The notes beneath the pieces were generated by a model. It saw only the letters and a list, made by a program, of their open reading frames with translations, made no database searches and was not told the origin of the DNA. 64,000 nt of DNA. Source: Acidobacteriota bacterium (GTDB lineage: Bacteria > Acidobacteriota > Blastocatellia > Chloracidobacteriales > Chloracidobacteriaceae). Shown piece by piece: positions 46,376 to 55,038 of the stretch. A program made the translations under genes and the position numbers. The stretch lies in the NCBI GenBank assembly GCA_016208495.1, contig JACQXX010000103.1, forward strand, positions 35,705-99,704, read 5' to 3'. Within the stretch, counting starts at the first letter, position 1. Every line of letters starts with the position of its first letter.

Positions 46376-47116
46376 ATGGGAGTTCAAGTTCGAACACGCG
46401 ATGGGATACTGGTTGATGTTCCCTCTCTGGAGGGAAATGTTGGAATTCCAGCTCCGAATCATTTGAGAGATATCAAGGAAATTCAAACTTTACTGAGGCG
46501 CGTGATGGCGATGGGTCATCTTCCTCAAGCCTTTGTTCCAGATCATGGTGGATTGGACAGTAATACCCTGCTTGCAATTCGGCAGTTTCAAAACAAATTC
46601 GGATTCAAAAACGCCCGGCCCGGAGATACATTAATTGCTCCCCTGAGTCCCACACTTTTAAAACTGGTTGAGCTTTCAGAGACGCCAATTCATATTCAAA
46701 AACCTGCGGCTGGACCCGTTACCCGAAAAACCGGAGCTGCTGGGCGTGAGTTAATCAAAAGCTTTGAAAAGCTCATGCTGCAGATGTATGACAATGATGG
46801 GGGCAAAAATTGTACAATTGGGTATGGGCATTTACTCCATAGAGGAGCATGCACTTTGGAAGACAGGAAAAAATACCCAAATGGTATTACTGAGGCTCAA
46901 GCTGAGGCTTTACTTGCTGAAGATCTTCAGGAAGCAGAAGCTGTTGTAAATAAGCATATTAAAGCTCCATTAACTCACAAGAGTGATTATCAGGGCGCCA
47001 TGGCCTCGCTCTTGAGGTGGAATAAGGCAGATGGTGTTGTCCAACGGGGGCTCATTCGACGCCGAAACGCTGAAAAAAACCTGTTTATGAAACAGGAGTT
47101 TGCAATTTGGGTTTAA
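46376..47116 (+). CDS. GH24-type lysozyme-like protein with N-terminal peptidoglycan-binding-like region and internal deletion
   Basis: 246 residues from ATG 46376 (GGGAAGGG six bases upstream); no signal peptide from this start. Residues ~30-100 look like a peptidoglycan-binding fold (LRDIKEIQTLLRRVM, NTLLAIRQFQNKFGF). A phage-type muramidase domain starts near 120: SFEKLMLQMYDNDGG with catalytic Glu131, acidic Asp139/Asp141, and Thr147 in NCTIGYGHLLH. The C-lobe goes directly from APLTHK to SDYQGAMASLLRWNKADG and RRRNAEKNLF, missing ~30 residues (the usual QFDALVSFxFNxG...STLLxxLN segment) without a frame change. It may be inactive or altered. It is flanked by two LprI-like genes. Confidence 0.85.
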   Translation: MGVQVRTRDGILVDVPSLEGNVGIPAPNHLRDIKEIQTLLRRVMAMGHLPQAFVPDHGGLDSNTLLAIRQFQNKFGFKNARPGDTLIAPLSPTLLKLVELSETPIHIQKPAAGPVTRKTGAAGRELIKSFEKLMLQMYDNDGGKNCTIGYGHLLHRGACTLEDRKKYPNGITEAQAEALLAEDLQEAEAVVNKHIKAPLTHKSDYQGAMASLLRWNKADGVVQRGLIRRRNAEKNLFMKQEFAIWV

Positions 47117-47195
47117 CGTGATAGTCGTCCAGGAAACTATTTGGTGGCTTTTATGAGAACAGGTCCAACTTTATAACTTTTTAAAGGAAATTCAG

Positions 47196-47591
47196 ATGTT
47201 GAAACATGTTTTAAAAGTGCTGATCGTGGTTTGTGTAATCAGTTTAATGATCCAGGGAGACTCTTTTGCTAGCTCTAAACAGAAGGATCCTTGTCAGGAT
47301 GCTGAGACCCAAACTGATTTAAATGACTGTGTTTTCAAGGAATACAAAAAAGCGGATGCCCGGTTGAACCGGATGTACAAGCGAATTATGAAAAAACTAG
47401 AGCCAGCAGAGAAATCGCGTCTGCTTGCTTCTCAGCGAGCCTGGCTCAAATACCGTGACGCGATTGCAGATGAACTCTTGGAGCGAGGTGGAAGTGCCGC
47501 TCCAATGAGAATGTACGGTGCAATGAAAACCGCAACTCTTGAACGAATTAAATTTTTGAAGTGGCATTATGAAACTGAAGGGGTTGTCTAA
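47196..47591 (+). CDS. LprI-like (DUF1311) exported protein, copy 2
   Basis: 131 residues, the same length and layout as the gene at 45675. It has a signal peptide (VLKVLIVVCVISLMIQGDSF) and a DUF1311 domain (CQDAETQTDLNDCVFKEYKK, LNRMYKRIMKKLEPAEKSRL, SQRAWLKYRDAIADELLERG). The ELLERGGSAAPMRM segment is nearly the same in both copies. TAAAGGAAA lies upstream of ATG 47196. It follows the lysozyme-like gene by 79 nt. Confidence 0.88.
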   Translation: MLKHVLKVLIVVCVISLMIQGDSFASSKQKDPCQDAETQTDLNDCVFKEYKKADARLNRMYKRIMKKLEPAEKSRLLASQRAWLKYRDAIADELLERGGSAAPMRMYGAMKTATLERIKFLKWHYETEGVV

Positions 47592-47640
47592 CTATCCGTG
47601 GTCACAATCCATTGAATTATCAAAAAGATATCCAGAGTGA

Positions 47641-47675
47641 AAAGAGGGAAAGGGAATTGATCCCGTTCCCTCTTT
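47641..47675. terminator. Bidirectional terminator hairpin
   Basis: Stem AAAGAGGGAA pairs with TTCCCTCTTT, with an inner GGGA/TCCC pairing, between the plus-strand LprI gene and the minus-strand gene at 47678. A short T-run follows in the minus direction. Confidence 0.7.
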
Positions 47676-47677
47676 GA

Positions 47678-48229
47678 TTATTGAATGGCTTTCAGCTTTT
47701 GATTCAACCGCTCCCACGCGGCCTGGTCGGCGGGTTTAGCCCAATTCCAGCCGATGCGTTCCCAATCTGGATCGTCCGGATCAAGACCCAGTACCCGAAT
47801 ATATTCAGCCGTACAAATAAAAAACTGGCTTTTGTACGGTAATAAATATCCTCCGGTCTGTTGCCGATGGTGACTGGCCGTTTCGTAACTGGCATACCAT
47901 TCGTTGAGAAAGCCCCCGCACCGACGCGGATACAAATCGGTGAAGGTGTTTTTATTTCGGAAGGCATCGAGTTTTTCCATTCGGTGCTTTAACTCAGCCC
48001 AGGACGGAAAGTTATTTTCAAGCGCGATCACGGCCAGCGCATGTTTCAGCTTGATATCCTCTTTATTTGCAAGAATTGACACTGCAGTAGATTGAGCCAG
48101 ATGTGACAATCGGCAAAACCTGGAAGCTGCCGTAAGCGCTTTTTCAGGATCGGTTGATCTGAGGTTTTTTAAGAGAATTGACGCCTGGATTTTGTATTCG
48201 TCCAGGTTGACGGGTCGGGAGACGGCCAT
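47678..48229 (-). CDS. Uncharacterised protein with an ankyrin-like helix motif
   Basis: 183 residues from ATG 48229, with AAAGGAGT six bases upstream. The first half is helical and includes HALAVIALENNFPSWAELKHRME, which resembles the 'A...GFPSWPELKAH' motif found near ankyrin-type repeats. The second half is rich in Trp/Tyr (GGFLNEWYASYETASHH, DPDWERIGWNWAKP). I do not recognise a named family. There is no signal peptide and it is probably cytosolic. It is convergent with the LprI gene. Confidence 0.75.
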   Translation of the reverse strand: MAVSRPVNLDEYKIQASILLKNLRSTDPEKALTAASRFCRLSHLAQSTAVSILANKEDIKLKHALAVIALENNFPSWAELKHRMEKLDAFRNKNTFTDLYPRRCGGFLNEWYASYETASHHRQQTGGYLLPYKSQFFICTAEYIRVLGLDPDDPDWERIGWNWAKPADQAAWERLNQKLKAIQ

Positions 48230-48436
48230 AAAGACTCCTTTGTTTGGTGCCCACAACCCGCGATTTGGGGCAAAGAAGTTTTATGAACTCGTTGCACATC
48301 TACAACTTCAAAGGGTGAGGTCCTCTTTTGCGGGTGCAGGCGTCCCTGATCAGCCTGCACCGACCATACCTTGCCGCCTGGTTCATTGTCAAAAGGGATT
48401 TCCAGAAAGGAAAGGTCTCCTGGCCCAACTCCGAGT

Positions 48437-49192
48437 TCACTGAAGTGTCAGGAAATTGAGTGCCGTGACCACAAAATGTGGTGTCTGGTCGCCGAAAATT
48501 GGACCGTGGCCACCATTGGGGACAACCCAGAGTGCGGCCTTGGGAATGGCTTGATACATTTCCAGGGCGAGTGATACCGGATAAAGTGGGTCACGGTCTC
48601 CGTGGACGATTAGTGTTTGGGCTTTAATGGTTGAAAGCAACGGCGGCGTAAAATTCATGTCCTCATAACTGTCCTTCATCTGATTGGCAAGTGTCCACAA
48701 TAATCGGATTTGATCATCCTCGTGTTTGTGCCACTGTCGCATTTGTTCCCATTCGGTCTCGCTTCGGTTGTCAGGAGACAACTGGCTCATGGCGATCCGG
48801 GCTTCCTTCGGAAAATAGGGAGTGGCGCTGACCAGTACCATTGCTTCCACTCGATCAGGTTGTTGGGTAGCCATATGCAGCAGAGTTTTAGCGCCACAAC
48901 TCATTCCAATTGCTTGAAAGGTCCTGATTCCAAGCTGATCGAGCAAGGCAAATACATCGAGCGCAGACTGACGGTGGGTAAATTTTCCTGATGGATTGGT
49001 TGATCGTCCGTGCCCGCGCAGATCGGGTACAATCAGTTGAAACCCCGTCGGTGCCTCCGGAAAAATCAGTTCCCAGTTGCATCCAGCGCCGCTGAATCCG
49101 TGGAGGAGCACCAGCGGGGATCCTTCTCCACAGATTTCAACATACATGTCCAGTTCTTGAAGGCTTTCGATTTGCCCAGGTTCAGCTCTCAT
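48437..49192 (-). CDS. Alpha/beta-fold hydrolase
   Basis: 251 residues. Typical alpha/beta hydrolase: LVLLHGFSGAGCNWELIF (oxyanion HG), LIVPDLRGHGRS, nucleophile elbow AIGMSCGAK (G-x-S-x-G), acidic residue in LIVHGDRDPLYP and His in NGGHGPIF. No signal peptide. The substrate cannot be inferred and the neighbours are unrelated. Confidence 0.9.
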   Translation of the reverse strand: MRAEPGQIESLQELDMYVEICGEGSPLVLLHGFSGAGCNWELIFPEAPTGFQLIVPDLRGHGRSTNPSGKFTHRQSALDVFALLDQLGIRTFQAIGMSCGAKTLLHMATQQPDRVEAMVLVSATPYFPKEARIAMSQLSPDNRSETEWEQMRQWHKHEDDQIRLLWTLANQMKDSYEDMNFTPPLLSTIKAQTLIVHGDRDPLYPVSLALEMYQAIPKAALWVVPNGGHGPIFGDQTPHFVVTALNFLTLQ

Positions 49193-49230
49193 CGTTGGTC
49201 ACCTGATTAAAAAAATGTGATTGAGAACTC

Positions 49231-49503
49231 ATACTATTTAGAGCGTGTCGCAGAACTCTATGCTTGAAAAATAAGCACTTACAGCTTTTGCGAAGTTACC
49301 CTTTTGGATTCAATCCCGAAAAATCGGGAGACGTTCAATGAGTTTATGCTAGGCCAGATTCATAAGCGCTTTGTTTACAATAATTGAGTTCTGCGACACG
49401 CTCTATTTAGGGCTGAGGGTATCGGGCTAAGGGCTAAGGGAAATACAATTCTATCAATAACTTAACCTCTTATTAATACGATAGGATCATTCCAAAATGG
49501 TAT
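49231..49503 (+). repeat. ATACCATTTTGG-family miniature element, copy 2, interrupted by another element
   Basis: The left end ATAC (49231) and the right part GGGCTGAGGGTATCGGGCTA to CCAAAATGGTAT (49409-49503) match the intact copy at 58915-59018. They are separated by the 162-bp insertion at 49241-49402. Removing the insertion and one 6-bp repeat restores a ~105-bp element that aligns end to end with the other copies. Confidence 0.85.
49241..49402. mobile_element. 162-bp miniature inverted-repeat element with 6-bp target duplication
   Basis: Perfect 18-bp terminal inverted repeats, GAGCGTGTCGCAGAACTC at 49241-49258 and its complement at 49385-49402, are flanked on both sides by TATTTA (49235-49240 and 49403-49408). 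No open frame large enough for a transposase is present, so it must have been moved by an enzyme encoded elsewhere. I do not name the parent IS family. Confidence 0.85.
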
Positions 49504-49580
49504 CAATAATGGACCTGGATTTACCCTATCTCGGTTCATTTTTGGAATGCTCACCGACTTCAATCAAGTGGGAAAAAGTT

Positions 49581-49660
49581 AAGAGTTCCGCCTTTAGGCG
49601 GGTTTTGTATCCCCAGGTTGGTCCGCAGGGACACCGGGGCCGCCTGAAGGCGGAACTCTT
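49581..49660. repeat. REP-like inverted repeat
   Basis: Arm AAGAGTTCCGCCTTTAGGCG G (49581-49601) and its complement (49640-49660) match at 20 of 21 positions, with a 38-nt loop that itself contains CCCCAGG...CCGGGG. Each arm holds the small palindrome CCGCCT-AGGCGG. Non-coding. Confidence 0.75.
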
Positions 49661-49757
49661 CACGCTCTCTTCATTTCCAAACAAAGAATTGCGGTCAATC
49701 AAGTCTATCAAACAGATTTCTTCAGCTCTAAGCCCGGTTTCTTCAGCCCGACTTGCT

Positions 49758-51083
49758 TTAATGCCCCCCAGCGACTGGTTTGGCGTGGTCGTGGGCTGCG
49801 ACGTCATCAACCAGGGTAACCAGCGCTGCCGCCACGATCATTGAAACCCCACCCAACATCACCACTTTGATTGGTTCGCTATTAAACAGATATTTCACCA
49901 GCGGTTGAAAGGTGATTGATGCGACGATTTCCGGTAACACAATGAAAAAGTTGAAGATGCCCATATAGAGCCCGGTTCGTTCTTGAGGAAGTGCTCCGGA
50001 AAGAATGGCATACGGCATGGAGAGAATCGAGGCCCAGGCAATGCCAACCCCAACCATCGAAGCCAGCAGCATATATTTATCATGGATGACGTAGACCGAA
50101 AGCAGCCCGGCGCCACCACACAACAAACAGATGGTATGCGTAAGTTTCCGGCCCACAACTCGGGCAATGGCTGGAATGGCAAACGCCACCATAAAACACA
50201 CCACCGAATAAGCCGCAAAACACACTCCACCCCAGTTGGCGCCGGCGGTGTATTCGGGAGATTTGGGGTCAGTTGCGCCAAACACATGGCGGGCAATGGC
50301 TGGGGAAAAGAAAATCCACATACAAAACAACCCAAGCCAGGTGAAAACCTGAACCACCGCGAGTTGTTTCATGGTGCGGGGCATTTCTTTCAAGGCATGA
50401 AGGATCTCAGTCACCCATTCCCCAGGTTTGGCTTTGCTATGCTGTTTGCGGAATTCCTCCAGATTTTCAGGCGGGTATTCGTCCGTTGTAATGATGGTGA
50501 CCAACACGGCAGCCAGGAACGCAACTGCGCCAAACCAGAAAGAGTATTGTACCGCCAGCGGCATCCCGGTACTGCTCACGCCCGTAATCCCACCCCGATC
50601 AAGCAAATATGGCATGGCACTGGCGAGGGTGGCACCCAATCCGATAAAAAAGCTCTGCATCACAAACCCGGTGGTGTGTTGTTCGGGATTGAGTTTGTCA
50701 GCGACGAAGGCGCGGAACGGCTCCATGCTGATGTTGATGCTGCTGTCCATAATCCAGAGCATACTGGCCGCTACCCAAACTGCTGGTGACAGCGGCATCA
50801 GGAACAACGCGATACTGGCCAGGATGGCACCCACTAAAAAATAAGGCCGGCGACGACCCAATCGAGTCCAGGTTCGATCACTCATCGCGCCAATGATTGG
50901 CTGTACAATCAGCCCGGTCATCGGAGCCGCAAGCCATAAAATAGGAATTTCATCTGGATTGGCACCCAACCGCTCATAAATGGGGCTCATATTGGCCATC
51001 TGCAAGGCCCAGCCACACTGGATTCCAAAAAATCCAAAGCTCATATTCCAGATTTGCCAAAAGCTGAGATTCGGTTTCTGCAT
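49758..51083 (-). CDS. MFS sugar transporter (maltose/sucrose, GPH/SLC45-like)
   Basis: 441 residues, about 12 transmembrane helices. The N-terminus ([50 protein letters not shown]) is typical of the bacterial maltose/sucrose:H+ symporter group related to SLC45. It is the last gene of a minus-strand set with malQ and a glucoamylase, which fits uptake of maltose or malto-oligosaccharides. GAGGAAA precedes ATG 51083. Confidence 0.9.
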   Translation of the reverse strand: MQKPNLSFWQIWNMSFGFFGIQCGWALQMANMSPIYERLGANPDEIPILWLAAPMTGLIVQPIIGAMSDRTWTRLGRRRPYFLVGAILASIALFLMPLSPAVWVAASMLWIMDSSINISMEPFRAFVADKLNPEQHTTGFVMQSFFIGLGATLASAMPYLLDRGGITGVSSTGMPLAVQYSFWFGAVAFLAAVLVTIITTDEYPPENLEEFRKQHSKAKPGEWVTEILHALKEMPRTMKQLAVVQVFTWLGLFCMWIFFSPAIARHVFGATDPKSPEYTAGANWGGVCFAAYSVVCFMVAFAIPAIARVVGRKLTHTICLLCGGAGLLSVYVIHDKYMLLASMVGVGIAWASILSMPYAILSGALPQERTGLYMGIFNFFIVLPEIVASITFQPLVKYLFNSEPIKVVMLGGVSMIVAAALVTLVDDVAAHDHAKPVAGGH

Positions 51084-51102
51084 GCGGTTTCCTCGATGTG
51101 GG

Positions 51103-51157
51103 GTGCGGCGGCTTGACGCTGCTTTTAAGTTTCTAAAGCGGCGTCAAGCCGCCGCAC
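51103..51157. terminator. Long GC hairpin between malQ and the transporter gene
   Basis: GTGCGGCGGCTTGACGC (51103-51119) pairs with GCGTCAAGCCGCCGCAC (51141-51157). It lies in the 82-nt gap of an apparent operon and lacks a strong T-run, so it may attenuate transcription or stabilise mRNA rather than stop it completely. Confidence 0.6.
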
Positions 51158-51165
51158 TCCAAAAA

Positions 51166-52827
51166 TTAATACCCGGTTTGTGAGTCAGTTGGCGGTTCGG
51201 TGCCGTCAGCGGGTACTGGCTCTTCGGCGACTTCTTCCAGGGCAGGAGCGGGCGCCTCTTCAACCACTTCAGCCGGCGCTTCAGCCGGCGCTTCAGTTGG
51301 AAATGGGACCCGGCCATACAATTCACCCAGCCGTTTCAATCGCCCGGCAATTTCATCTGTGAGTGCGCCCGCCGGATATCGCCAGTTCCAGTTGCCTTTC
51401 TCACTGGCCGGCAAATTCATCCGCGCCTCAGACCCGAGTCCAAGGAGGTCCTGAACCGGCACAATCGCATAGACTGAAACCGAAGCCATCACGGTGCGGA
51501 TGAAATCCCAGTGAATCTCCTCGCCTTTGATGTTGAGGTATTCCAGGCAAAAATTTCGCTCGTGTTCGATTTGTTTGGCCGAACGGGTCGAACCACTGTT
51601 GGCCTGGCTATTGAACCAGCCAACGGTCGTGTCATTGTCATGTGTTCCGGTATACACCACTGTGTTTGGAAGATAATTATGTGGCAAATCGTGATTTTTG
51701 GTGTCGCCGGCAAACGCAAACTGCAGGATCCGCATTCCGGGGAACTCGAAATCATCCCGAAGGGCCGCCACGTCAGGGGTAATCACGCCCAGGTCTTCGG
51801 CAATGATGGGCAATTCTTCAAATGTTTCTTTGAGGAAGGTAAAGAATTCACGCCCTGGAACTTCGACCCATTTCCCCTTTTTGGCGGTTTTTTCATTGGC
51901 GGGCACTTCCCAGCAGGCAGCGAAGCCCCGGAAGTGGTCAAGCCGAATAATGTCCACCAGTCGGAGCAGGTTTTGGAGTCGGGCGACCCACCAGTGATAG
52001 TTGATGGACTTCATATTTTCCCAGTTATAGAGTGGATTTCCCCATAACTGACCGGTTTCACTGAAGTAATCCGGCGGAACCCCAGCCACGACGGTTGGAT
52101 TTCCGTCTTTGTCGAGTTTGAACAAATCTGGATAGGTCCAGACGTCAGTCGAGTCATAGGCCACAAAAATTGGAATATCCCCAATGATCTTGATGCCTTT
52201 GTCATTGGCGTAGGTCTTTAGCTTTTTCCATTGTTTGAAAAACAGATATTGCGCAAATTTGTGAGTTTCGACCAGATCGTGCAATTCTTCGTGGGCTTCG
52301 TGAAGTGCCTGTCGGTTTCGTAGCGCATACTTTTTTTCCCACCCATTCCAGGCTTTTCCCTGGTGGTGGTCTTTGAGGGCCCGAAAGAGGGCATAGTCAT
52401 CCAGCCAGGCGGCTTCTTCGGCGCAAAAATGCTCAAATCCGGCGGCGAGTTCCGGGGCTGGTTTCTTTTGGAAGGTTTGAAACGCTTTGGTCAGCAAAGC
52501 ATTTTTGCGTTTGACCACTTCACCAAAATCCACCCGGTCCGCGCCCAATTCAGGGTAGTCTTTCAGGTCTTCTGCAGATAACAGTCCATCTGTCACCAGA
52601 GAATCGAGGCTCACCAGGAGTGGATTGCCGGCAAATGCCGAAAAGCAGGCATAGGGCGAATCGCCAAACCCGGTTGGCCCAAGCGGCAAGACCTGCCAGA
52701 GGGTTTGGCCGGCGGCTTCTAAAAAATCAACAAAAGCAAAAGCTTCGTCTCCAAGTTCTCCAATTCCGTAGCGACCCGGCAACGAGGTCGGATGCAACAA
52801 AATTCCACTTGATCGTTGAAAACTCAC
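51166..52827 (-). CDS. malQ: 4-alpha-glucanotransferase (amylomaltase)
   Basis: 553 residues from GTG 52827, where AAGGAG sits six bases upstream and the protein begins (V/M)SFQRSSGILLHPTSLPGR. The frame is open further upstream, but that region is the end of the glucoamylase gene. GH77 features: LHPTSLPGRYGIGELG, catalytic Asp in IIRLDHFRGF (about 297), Glu in IIAEDLGVI (about 344), Asp in YTGTHDNDTTVGWF (about 395). It transfers glucan chains between malto-oligosaccharides. An unusual Glu/Ala/Pro-rich tail of ~45 residues follows the catalytic domain. It starts 22 nt after the glucoamylase gene. Confidence 0.95.
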   Translation of the reverse strand: MSFQRSSGILLHPTSLPGRYGIGELGDEAFAFVDFLEAAGQTLWQVLPLGPTGFGDSPYACFSAFAGNPLLVSLDSLVTDGLLSAEDLKDYPELGADRVDFGEVVKRKNALLTKAFQTFQKKPAPELAAGFEHFCAEEAAWLDDYALFRALKDHHQGKAWNGWEKKYALRNRQALHEAHEELHDLVETHKFAQYLFFKQWKKLKTYANDKGIKIIGDIPIFVAYDSTDVWTYPDLFKLDKDGNPTVVAGVPPDYFSETGQLWGNPLYNWENMKSINYHWWVARLQNLLRLVDIIRLDHFRGFAACWEVPANEKTAKKGKWVEVPGREFFTFLKETFEELPIIAEDLGVITPDVAALRDDFEFPGMRILQFAFAGDTKNHDLPHNYLPNTVVYTGTHDNDTTVGWFNSQANSGSTRSAKQIEHERNFCLEYLNIKGEEIHWDFIRTVMASVSVYAIVPVQDLLGLGSEARMNLPASEKGNWNWRYPAGALTDEIAGRLKRLGELYGRVPFPTEAPAEAPAEVVEEAPAPALEEVAEEPVPADGTEPPTDSQTGY

Positions 52828-52849
52828 AGAATTCTCCTTGATGAGAAAA

Positions 52850-54973
52850 TTACCGTTGGTTCTGAAAATGGTCTCGAACCACGGTTGGTTGTTCAATAAT
52901 GCGTTTTTGCTGAATGCCGAGCACCAGTCGAATGAACTGGGCCATACACCAGGCCAGCGGAGTGGCCGCACCGGTCGTGTGGGCCATTTTCCAGCGGGCA
53001 TCGGGAGGCCAGTTGCGATCCCAGACCTGTTCGCCAATCATATGGGTTGAACTGGCAAATCCCATCATGGTTCGAGCATAGAGCGTGGCGTCTTCGCCTT
53101 TGGCCAGAGCGAGTTCACCGCGTTCACCGGTTAAGAGCGGCCACAAGCGTCCGATGCCTTGCCCGGTCCAGCCGGAACCGTCCAACCGGTCACCGTAGCC
53201 ATCATGGTTGTACCGATACCAGCCTGGACCTTTGGGTGTTTCAACCCGAATAGTCTTATCCATCACGGCTACTGAGCGGGTGATTTTCGGGTCGGTCCCA
53301 GGGCGAATTCCAAGCCGGACAAGTTCCAAAAAGCCTCCGTCAATGATCGAACGCTCGTCATAAGTGCCGCCGCCGTTGTTGATTTCGATTTTGGCGCCAT
53401 CATTGGGGTCTTTGTCGTCATTGATCCGGAAATAATAGCCGCGCTCGCGTTCACCGGCGTCATGTGGCCCCGTCGTGGTGTAGCACCACGTTTCAACACC
53501 CGTGGCCCATTCGTTGGCTTTTTTCACATAGCGGTCGGCATCATCATTTTTCTTGAGTTTGCGGGCAATATCAGCCGCACAAATCAATCCAGCAATTTCA
53601 GCGGCAATCGTGGATGGCGAATACCCGCTTTCTTCTTCCCAGCGTTCCTGCTGGGTTTCCGGGCCGGTTTTCAAAATAAATTCGGCTGATGGGCGGATGT
53701 GCTGGCGGTAGGTGTTTTCGTCAAAGCGTTCGAGCTGCCACGCCAAAATGAGTGGAAAGGCGGCTTCGTCCATCTGGATCGAAGTCCAAAATGGCCGTCC
53801 ATCCAGCCAGGAATTTTGCGGAAAGCTCCCATCAGATCGTTGTTGTTTTTCAAACAAATAATCGAGTGCCCGGTTAGCAGCTTCTGTGTCGCCGAGCGCC
53901 AGAAACGCCGTCGCAACTTGATAGAGGTCACGTGACCAGACGAGATGATAGCCGCCAATGTTGGGGTCGTCGGCGTTGGCGACTTCACCCCAGGGAATGC
54001 TCAAACTGGCAATTGACGCCCCCCGAAAGGTTTTATCTTCCAGGGCATAGAGGGTCATTGAGGCCATCGTAAACGTGTCGCGGAATTCTGGGGAAGTCGC
54101 CGGCAGTTTTTTTACAAGTGATGACCATTCATCAATATAGGCTTTTTTCACCGCCGCAAACCCGTCTTTTAACGAGCCACGGGCTTCGTCGAGGGCTGAC
54201 TGAGCCGTTTCACCAAACCCAAAGGCCAGTGTTGAATCATACCCGGCGAGCTGGCCGATTTGAACGACATTCCCATTTGCTGCGCGAGTTTCAAGTGCAT
54301 CCAGCTTGCCGTCTTCGGTGAGGTCGGTCCAGCCATCCGAGACCCCGGCAAACCCGCTGGAGGTCATTGAAAATGCTGGTCGCGCCACAGTGGCCATCGC
54401 AATGGTACCTTCGCTGGCAACCAGGGCTTTGGCCTCGGTGTATCCGGTGTCTTTCATGCCGCTATTTGAAATTGACGGGTCAACCAGGGCATAGATCTGG
54501 TATTGCCGCCTGTCATTTTTCTCAAGCGGGCGAAAGTTCACCTGAACCAGCAGGGTGTTGCGATTTGGGTCAGTGGTATAGGTTTTGGTCAGTTCCCAGC
54601 GGGCACCGTCACTGGTGATCTGGGTAAAACTCAGAGAATTCTTATCAGTCCAGGTGGTCTCGCGTCGGACAGCGTGCAGTGATTCAAGTCGCCGATATCC
54701 TTTGGTGTCGGTAATAATGAAATCGAGATTGCGCAGGTTGGCCACGTCCAGCCGGGGGTAGTAGACCTCAGTCAACTGGCCATCGGCGAGTGTAAACCAG
54801 ACTTTCGACCGCAGACTCAGGCTGGTGCCCAATCCGGTTTTGTTCCCTGTGGTCCACGAAGACATGACACCGGGCTGACCTTTGGCGGCCTGGATCTGGG
54901 CAAAAACCGGGAGGATGGAAACACATTGCGTTACAGCTAAAATCCAAATCAACCAGCGTGCTTTTACGTCCAC
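52850..54973 (-). CDS. Secreted glucoamylase (GH15 glucan 1,4-alpha-glucosidase)
   Basis: 707 residues. After a signal peptide (MDVKARWLIWILAVTQCVS) comes an N-terminal beta-sandwich (about 40-300; SWTTGNKTGLGTSLS, VWFTLADGQLTEVYYP), then the (alpha/alpha)6 barrel (about 310-690; GGYHLVWSRDLYQVATAFLA). The putative catalytic Glu residues lie in ERWEEESGYSPSTIAAE (about 443) and in RLWPLLTGERGEL (about 613). It releases glucose from starch or maltodextrin outside the cytoplasm. It is the first gene of the operon with malQ and the MFS transporter. Confidence 0.93.
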   Translation of the reverse strand: MDVKARWLIWILAVTQCVSILPVFAQIQAAKGQPGVMSSWTTGNKTGLGTSLSLRSKVWFTLADGQLTEVYYPRLDVANLRNLDFIITDTKGYRRLESLHAVRRETTWTDKNSLSFTQITSDGARWELTKTYTTDPNRNTLLVQVNFRPLEKNDRRQYQIYALVDPSISNSGMKDTGYTEAKALVASEGTIAMATVARPAFSMTSSGFAGVSDGWTDLTEDGKLDALETRAANGNVVQIGQLAGYDSTLAFGFGETAQSALDEARGSLKDGFAAVKKAYIDEWSSLVKKLPATSPEFRDTFTMASMTLYALEDKTFRGASIASLSIPWGEVANADDPNIGGYHLVWSRDLYQVATAFLALGDTEAANRALDYLFEKQQRSDGSFPQNSWLDGRPFWTSIQMDEAAFPLILAWQLERFDENTYRQHIRPSAEFILKTGPETQQERWEEESGYSPSTIAAEIAGLICAADIARKLKKNDDADRYVKKANEWATGVETWCYTTTGPHDAGERERGYYFRINDDKDPNDGAKIEINNGGGTYDERSIIDGGFLELVRLGIRPGTDPKITRSVAVMDKTIRVETPKGPGWYRYNHDGYGDRLDGSGWTGQGIGRLWPLLTGERGELALAKGEDATLYARTMMGFASSTHMIGEQVWDRNWPPDARWKMAHTTGAATPLAWCMAQFIRLVLGIQQKRIIEQPTVVRDHFQNQR

Positions 54974-55038
54974 GTTAGAACCTCAATTTCAAAGGAAGAA
55001 CCAGCCTGCCATTCATTAAAGCCTTCACGACAGGGGGG

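Noticed and set aside
45675..47591. Prophage lysis cassette
   Set aside because: No holin, tail, terminase or integrase genes lie around it, and the flanking genes are exported LprI-like proteins rather than Rz-type spanins.
52828..53037. N-terminal extension of malQ by 70 codons
   Set aside because: It lies within the end of the glucoamylase gene; GTG 52827 has a well-placed AAGGAG and starts at the conserved amylomaltase N-terminus.
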